Shown here: positions 4,228 to 6,623 of the stretch, in pieces
Layout of the letters: each line of letters opens with the position of its first letter
How positions within the stretch are numbered: position 1 is the first letter of the stretch
NCBI GenBank assembly: GCA_025963815.1
Contig: JAOQAA010000508.1
Span: forward strand, 1 to 6,623
Source of the DNA: Capsulimonas sp.
GTDB lineage: Bacteria > Armatimonadota > Armatimonadia > Armatimonadales > Capsulimonadaceae
Length of the DNA: 6,623 nt
Reading direction: 5' to 3'
Translations under genes and position numbers: made by a program
Notes under the pieces: generated by a model
What the model was told of the DNA's origin: nothing
The model's input: the letters and a program-made list of their open reading frames with translations, nothing else
Database searches by the model: none

Positions 4228-6038
4228 CTCGTCCAACCATGATCCGCAGCGGACGGCGTATCGCCCCCGTCCTATCCATCGTTCTCAGCTCGCTCGCAGC
4301 GGGAGGAGGGCCAGCCTTCTCGCAGGCGGCGGACCAAGCCGCGCCCAACGTGACGGCGCCCGCCGCTCCGGCGGTGACGCCGCCCAATCCCGCCGCTGCG
4401 CCGCTTCCCGAGATAGGGACGGCGCCTGCAAACGGCGTCAAGCCGCTGACCCTGGACGCAGCGGTCGCGCTGGCGCTTTCGAACAATTCGTCGGTTCTGC
4501 TGGCGAGAGAGCGTGTGAAGAAGGCGGCGGAGCAGATCACACAGGCGACAGCGCAGGCTTATCCCAACGTGCGAATTGACGTGGGCGACACACTCTCCAG
4601 CACACGTGGCTACGGCAGCGGAGTCACCGGCGGCTCGAGTTCGGGCGTCACTCTGCCCGGCGGCGGCGTCATCCCGACCATTACCGATCAGGGCGGCGGC
4701 ACGGTGCAGACATTTGTGGGCGGAGGAGGAGGCGGAAACTCCACCGGGACGGGAGCCGGCGGGTCTTCGACCACGACCAGCCCGTCCGCGACCAGCCCAT
4801 CTACTACGGGCGGCGGCACAGTCAACACCGGGGTAAGCGGCGGAGGAACGAGTGGCGGCGGGACAGGAACGGGCGCCGGCGGAACCTCCACCGGGACAGG
4901 AACCGGCGGCGCATCGTCGAACCTGCTGCAGAAGCTTTCGGACGAAACAAAATCCTCAGGCGCCGTGTCGCATGCGGATACTGGAACGGGCACGGGCATC
5001 AGCGCTTCCGGTGGCGGCAGCCAGGGCAACTATAATACTTACGGGGCGCGACTGACCGTCACGCATGGCATTGATATTTTCCGATTGGTCCCCGCCGCCG
5101 AGGACGTGCTGAAGCGGACACGAGACTTCTACCAAGTCGATCTCGACCGAGTGAGTAACGAAGTCGCGCTGTCAGTGAAGAACGCCTTCTTCACCCTGCT
5201 CCGCGACCAGGAAAGCGTGCGCGTGCAGCAGGAGCAGGTGACCGCCAATACGGAGAACGTCCGGATCGCGCAGGCAAAGTTTGGCGCGGGAACGGTGGCG
5301 CAGTACGATGTCCTAACGGCGCAAACCACGCTGTCCAGCGCTCAGCAGGCGCTTTACAAGGCGCAGAACCAGGTCAACATCGATCAGGCGAACTTGAACG
5401 CCGCGCTGGGTACTCCGGCGGATGCGGCGAACACAGTCGATACAGCGAGCCTGCCAGCGCCAACAGAAACGTTCAGCATCCCGGAAAGCACAGCGACGGC
5501 TTACGCGAAGCGCCCCGAGATGATCCAGGCGGACAACAATATCACAATCGCCGAAAAGCTCGTCAAGCTGGCGGGCGCCACCATGAAGCCATCACTGAGC
5601 CTGACTGGAAGCGCCGGATACGCCGGAACACCCGCGCCGGGCAGCAAGCGCGATACATACAGCCTCGCCGCAAACCTGGGATTCCCGCTCTACGACGGCG
5701 GCACGACAAAATCCAAAGTCCGCTCCGCCGAGATCGATTTGGACACACAGAAGATCACGAAGGCGCAGCTTCAGCAAAACGTGGCGATCGAAGTACGGCA
5801 GGCCATTCTGAATATCGAGAACGCAAAATCTCGCGTTGCATCGGCCACCCAGGGCGTCACGCAGGCCCGGGAAGCGGTGCGTCTGGCGAACGTCCGGTAT
5901 CAGAACGGCATTAGCGCATTCATCGAAGTCACCAACGCCCAGGCGCAATTAGTGACGGCGGAAAACGACCAGGTGGGCGCATTTTACGACTATCAGACAT
6001 CCCGGGCGCAGCTAATTCGCGCCATCGGCGGACGATAA
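4224..6038 (+). CDS. TolC-family outer-membrane efflux protein with large Gly-rich loop insertion
   Basis: The protein is an outer-membrane factor: a trimer forming a beta-barrel and a long periplasmic alpha-tunnel for export with an adaptor and an inner-membrane pump. Of 604 residues, about 1-35 are a signal peptide (SIVLSSLAAGGGPAFSQA) and 36-72 a Pro/Ala linker. Outer-membrane-efflux repeat 1 begins at LTLDAAVALALSNN (75-88), runs through the helix to YPNVRIDVG (113-121), is broken by the low-complexity insert (about 128-270), and resumes at YGARLTVTHGIDIF (273-286) through DVLTAQTTLSSAQQAL to LNAALG (391-396). Repeat 2 covers about 425-603, with strands MKPSLSLTGSAGY and YSLAANLGFPLYDGG and the helix NGISAFIEVTNAQAQL. 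Typical TolC proteins have 430-500 residues; the excess equals the insert. The TTG start overlaps the AbrB-type stop, and the adaptor gene follows after 35 nt. The exported substrate cannot be read from sequence. Confidence 0.93.
   Translation: MTRPTMIRSGRRIAPVLSIVLSSLAAGGGPAFSQAADQAAPNVTAPAAPAVTPPNPAAAPLPEIGTAPANGVKPLTLDAAVALALSNNSSVLLARERVKKAAEQITQATAQAYPNVRIDVGDTLSSTRGYGSGVTGGSSSGVTLPGGGVIPTITDQGGGTVQTFVGGGGGGNSTGTGAGGSSTTTSPSATSPSTTGGGTVNTGVSGGGTSGGGTGTGAGGTSTGTGTGGASSNLLQKLSDETKSSGAVSHADTGTGTGISASGGGSQGNYNTYGARLTVTHGIDIFRLVPAAEDVLKRTRDFYQVDLDRVSNEVALSVKNAFFTLLRDQESVRVQQEQVTANTENVRIAQAKFGAGTVAQYDVLTAQTTLSSAQQALYKAQNQVNIDQANLNAALGTPADAANTVDTASLPAPTETFSIPESTATAYAKRPEMIQADNNITIAEKLVKLAGATMKPSLSLTGSAGYAGTPAPGSKRDTYSLAANLGFPLYDGGTTKSKVRSAEIDLDTQKITKAQLQQNVAIEVRQAILNIENAKSRVASATQGVTQAREAVRLANVRYQNGISAFIEVTNAQAQLVTAENDQVGAFYDYQTSRAQLIRAIGGR
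4605..5033 (+). repeat. Gly/Ser/Thr-rich low-complexity insertion in the TolC gene, with imperfect in-frame repeats
   Basis: About 140 codons encode mostly Gly, Ser and Thr (GTGTGAGG, GGGGGG, STTTSPSATSPSTTGGG) with one short normal-looking island, SSNLLQKLSDETKSSG (231-246). At DNA level CTCCACCGGGAC occurs at 4739 and 4886, 147 bp apart, with similarity continuing for about 33 bp. CGGGACAGGAAC occurs at 4859 and 4892, 33 bp apart. Both distances are multiples of three, as expected for expansion by slippage or unequal exchange that kept the frame. Confidence 0.75.
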
Positions 6039-6073
6039 ACGCACGGACGATCAACGAGAGGATACACAGCACC

Positions 6074-6623
6074 ATGCGAGCGACAGGAAGCCCGAACATG
6101 CGAAGAATAAGAATCCAAGCGGGGGTGATCGCATGCCTTCTCGCCGCCGGAGCCATGGGAGTGGCGGGCTGCGGCAAGAAGCCCGCGGCGGATGAGAGCG
6201 CAAAAAAAGGCGGCATCGGCGGCGAAAACGGCGCGATCCCGGTCGAGGCCGCCACCGTGCAGTACGGGACGATCTCGCAGACCGTGGCGGTCACGGGCAG
6301 CCTGGCCTCCCTGCAGGACGTCACGCTCTCCGCGAAGGCCAACGGCCGCGTCGAGGCCGTCTATGCCCGCGAAGGCGATTTTGTGCGCAAAGGGCAGCTG
6401 ATGGTCCGTCAGGACACGACGGATTTGGAGGCGAATGTCCGGCAGCAAGTGGCGAATGTGCAGTCGGCGCAGTCGAAAGTCTCGCAGGCGCAGACGAATT
6501 ACACCATTCAGGTGACGCAGGCCAAGCAAAACGTGCTTCAGGCGCGTGCGCAGCTTGCCGCCCAGCAGCAGACTTATCTTAAGACCCTGCGCGGCTCCCG
6601 CCCCCAGGAAGTACTGCAGTCTC
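6074..6623 (+). CDS. HlyD/MFP-family periplasmic adaptor lipoprotein (3' end cut by window edge)
   Basis: This membrane-fusion protein should link an inner-membrane RND or ABC pump to the TolC channel encoded just upstream. The visible 183 codons show a lipoprotein signal peptide with lipobox VAGC (Cys33), a short linker, then strand IPVEAATVQYGTISQTVAVTG (55-75, in two parts) and the half lipoyl motif GRVEAVYAREGDFVRKGQ (91-108). A Gln/Ala-rich coiled-coil arm (about 117-170) precedes GSRPQE, a motif common at the hairpin of ABC-type adaptors. The rest of the hairpin, the second lipoyl half and the barrel domain lie beyond the window. Start choice is open. ATG 6074 has GAGAGGA ending 11 nt upstream; ATG 6098 has AGGA 9 nt upstream and gives a more classical 25-residue lipoprotein signal (MRRIRIQ). 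The pump gene, expected next, would show whether this is a MacAB-like or RND system. Confidence 0.92.
   Translation, partial: MRATGSPNMRRIRIQAGVIACLLAAGAMGVAGCGKKPAADESAKKGGIGGENGAIPVEAATVQYGTISQTVAVTGSLASLQDVTLSAKANGRVEAVYAREGDFVRKGQLMVRQDTTDLEANVRQQVANVQSAQSKVSQAQTNYTIQVTQAKQNVLQARAQLAAQQQTYLKTLRGSRPQEVLQS

Noticed and set aside
4688..5029. A minus-strand Pro/Val-rich open frame of 113 codons
   Set aside because: It is the reverse reading of the Gly/Thr-rich TolC insert: GGC/GGA and ACC codons read backwards give Pro and Val. No ribosome site or independent family signal.
5929..6529. Overlapping minus-strand open frames opposite the end of TolC and the adaptor gene
   Set aside because: They are antisense to clearly coding TolC and HlyD-family sequence and have biased, low-information translations.

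Overview
This window looks like a chromosomal segment of a diderm (outer-membrane-bearing) bacterium with fairly GC-rich genes and AT-richer intergenic spacers. The outer-membrane evidence is a TolC-family channel, an RND/ABC-type periplasmic adaptor lipoprotein and a secreted protein with a beta-barrel-like C-terminus. The short EpsC/CysE-type serine acetyltransferase and the AbrB-led efflux operon would fit Armatimonadota or a similar soil lineage. That placement is a low-confidence inference.

Left block (1-2122, minus strand): three genes read leftwards in the order HxlR-family regulator, serine O-acetyltransferase (CysE), LD-carboxypeptidase (peptidase S66, cut by the left window edge). 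The regulator stop and the acetyltransferase GTG overlap (GTGA), and the acetyltransferase and peptidase are 15 nt apart, so this is very probably one operon. It joins the first committed step of cysteine synthesis to a murein-tetrapeptide recycling enzyme.

Middle block (2123-3805, plus strand): a divergent spacer separates the regulator from a secreted protein of unknown function. Next is a TetR/AcrR-family regulator with a near-consensus sigma70 promoter bracketed by two copies of a CAATCAA-N4-TTGATTG operator, which indicates autoregulation. Immediately behind it lies a 46-codon piece without a normal start codon. It resembles the C-terminus of a DUF1772 (anthrone-oxygenase-like) membrane protein and is probably the remnant of a deleted target gene.

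Right block (3859-6623, plus strand): a strong promoter drives an AbrB/SpoVT-type regulator, a TolC-like outer-membrane factor and an HlyD/MFP adaptor lipoprotein (cut by the right edge). The regulator stop overlaps the TolC TTG start (TTGA). The TolC protein carries a Gly/Ser/Thr-rich insertion of about 140 residues where the first extracellular loop should be; the matching loop in the second half of the protein is only about 10 residues. An inner-membrane pump probably follows beyond the window.

There are no tRNA or rRNA genes, CRISPR arrays, insertion sequences or phage modules that I can see. I find no clear case for a wholly new system. The most unusual points are the TolC loop insertion, the GEGI C-terminus of the acetyltransferase, and the TetR gene with an eroded partner.
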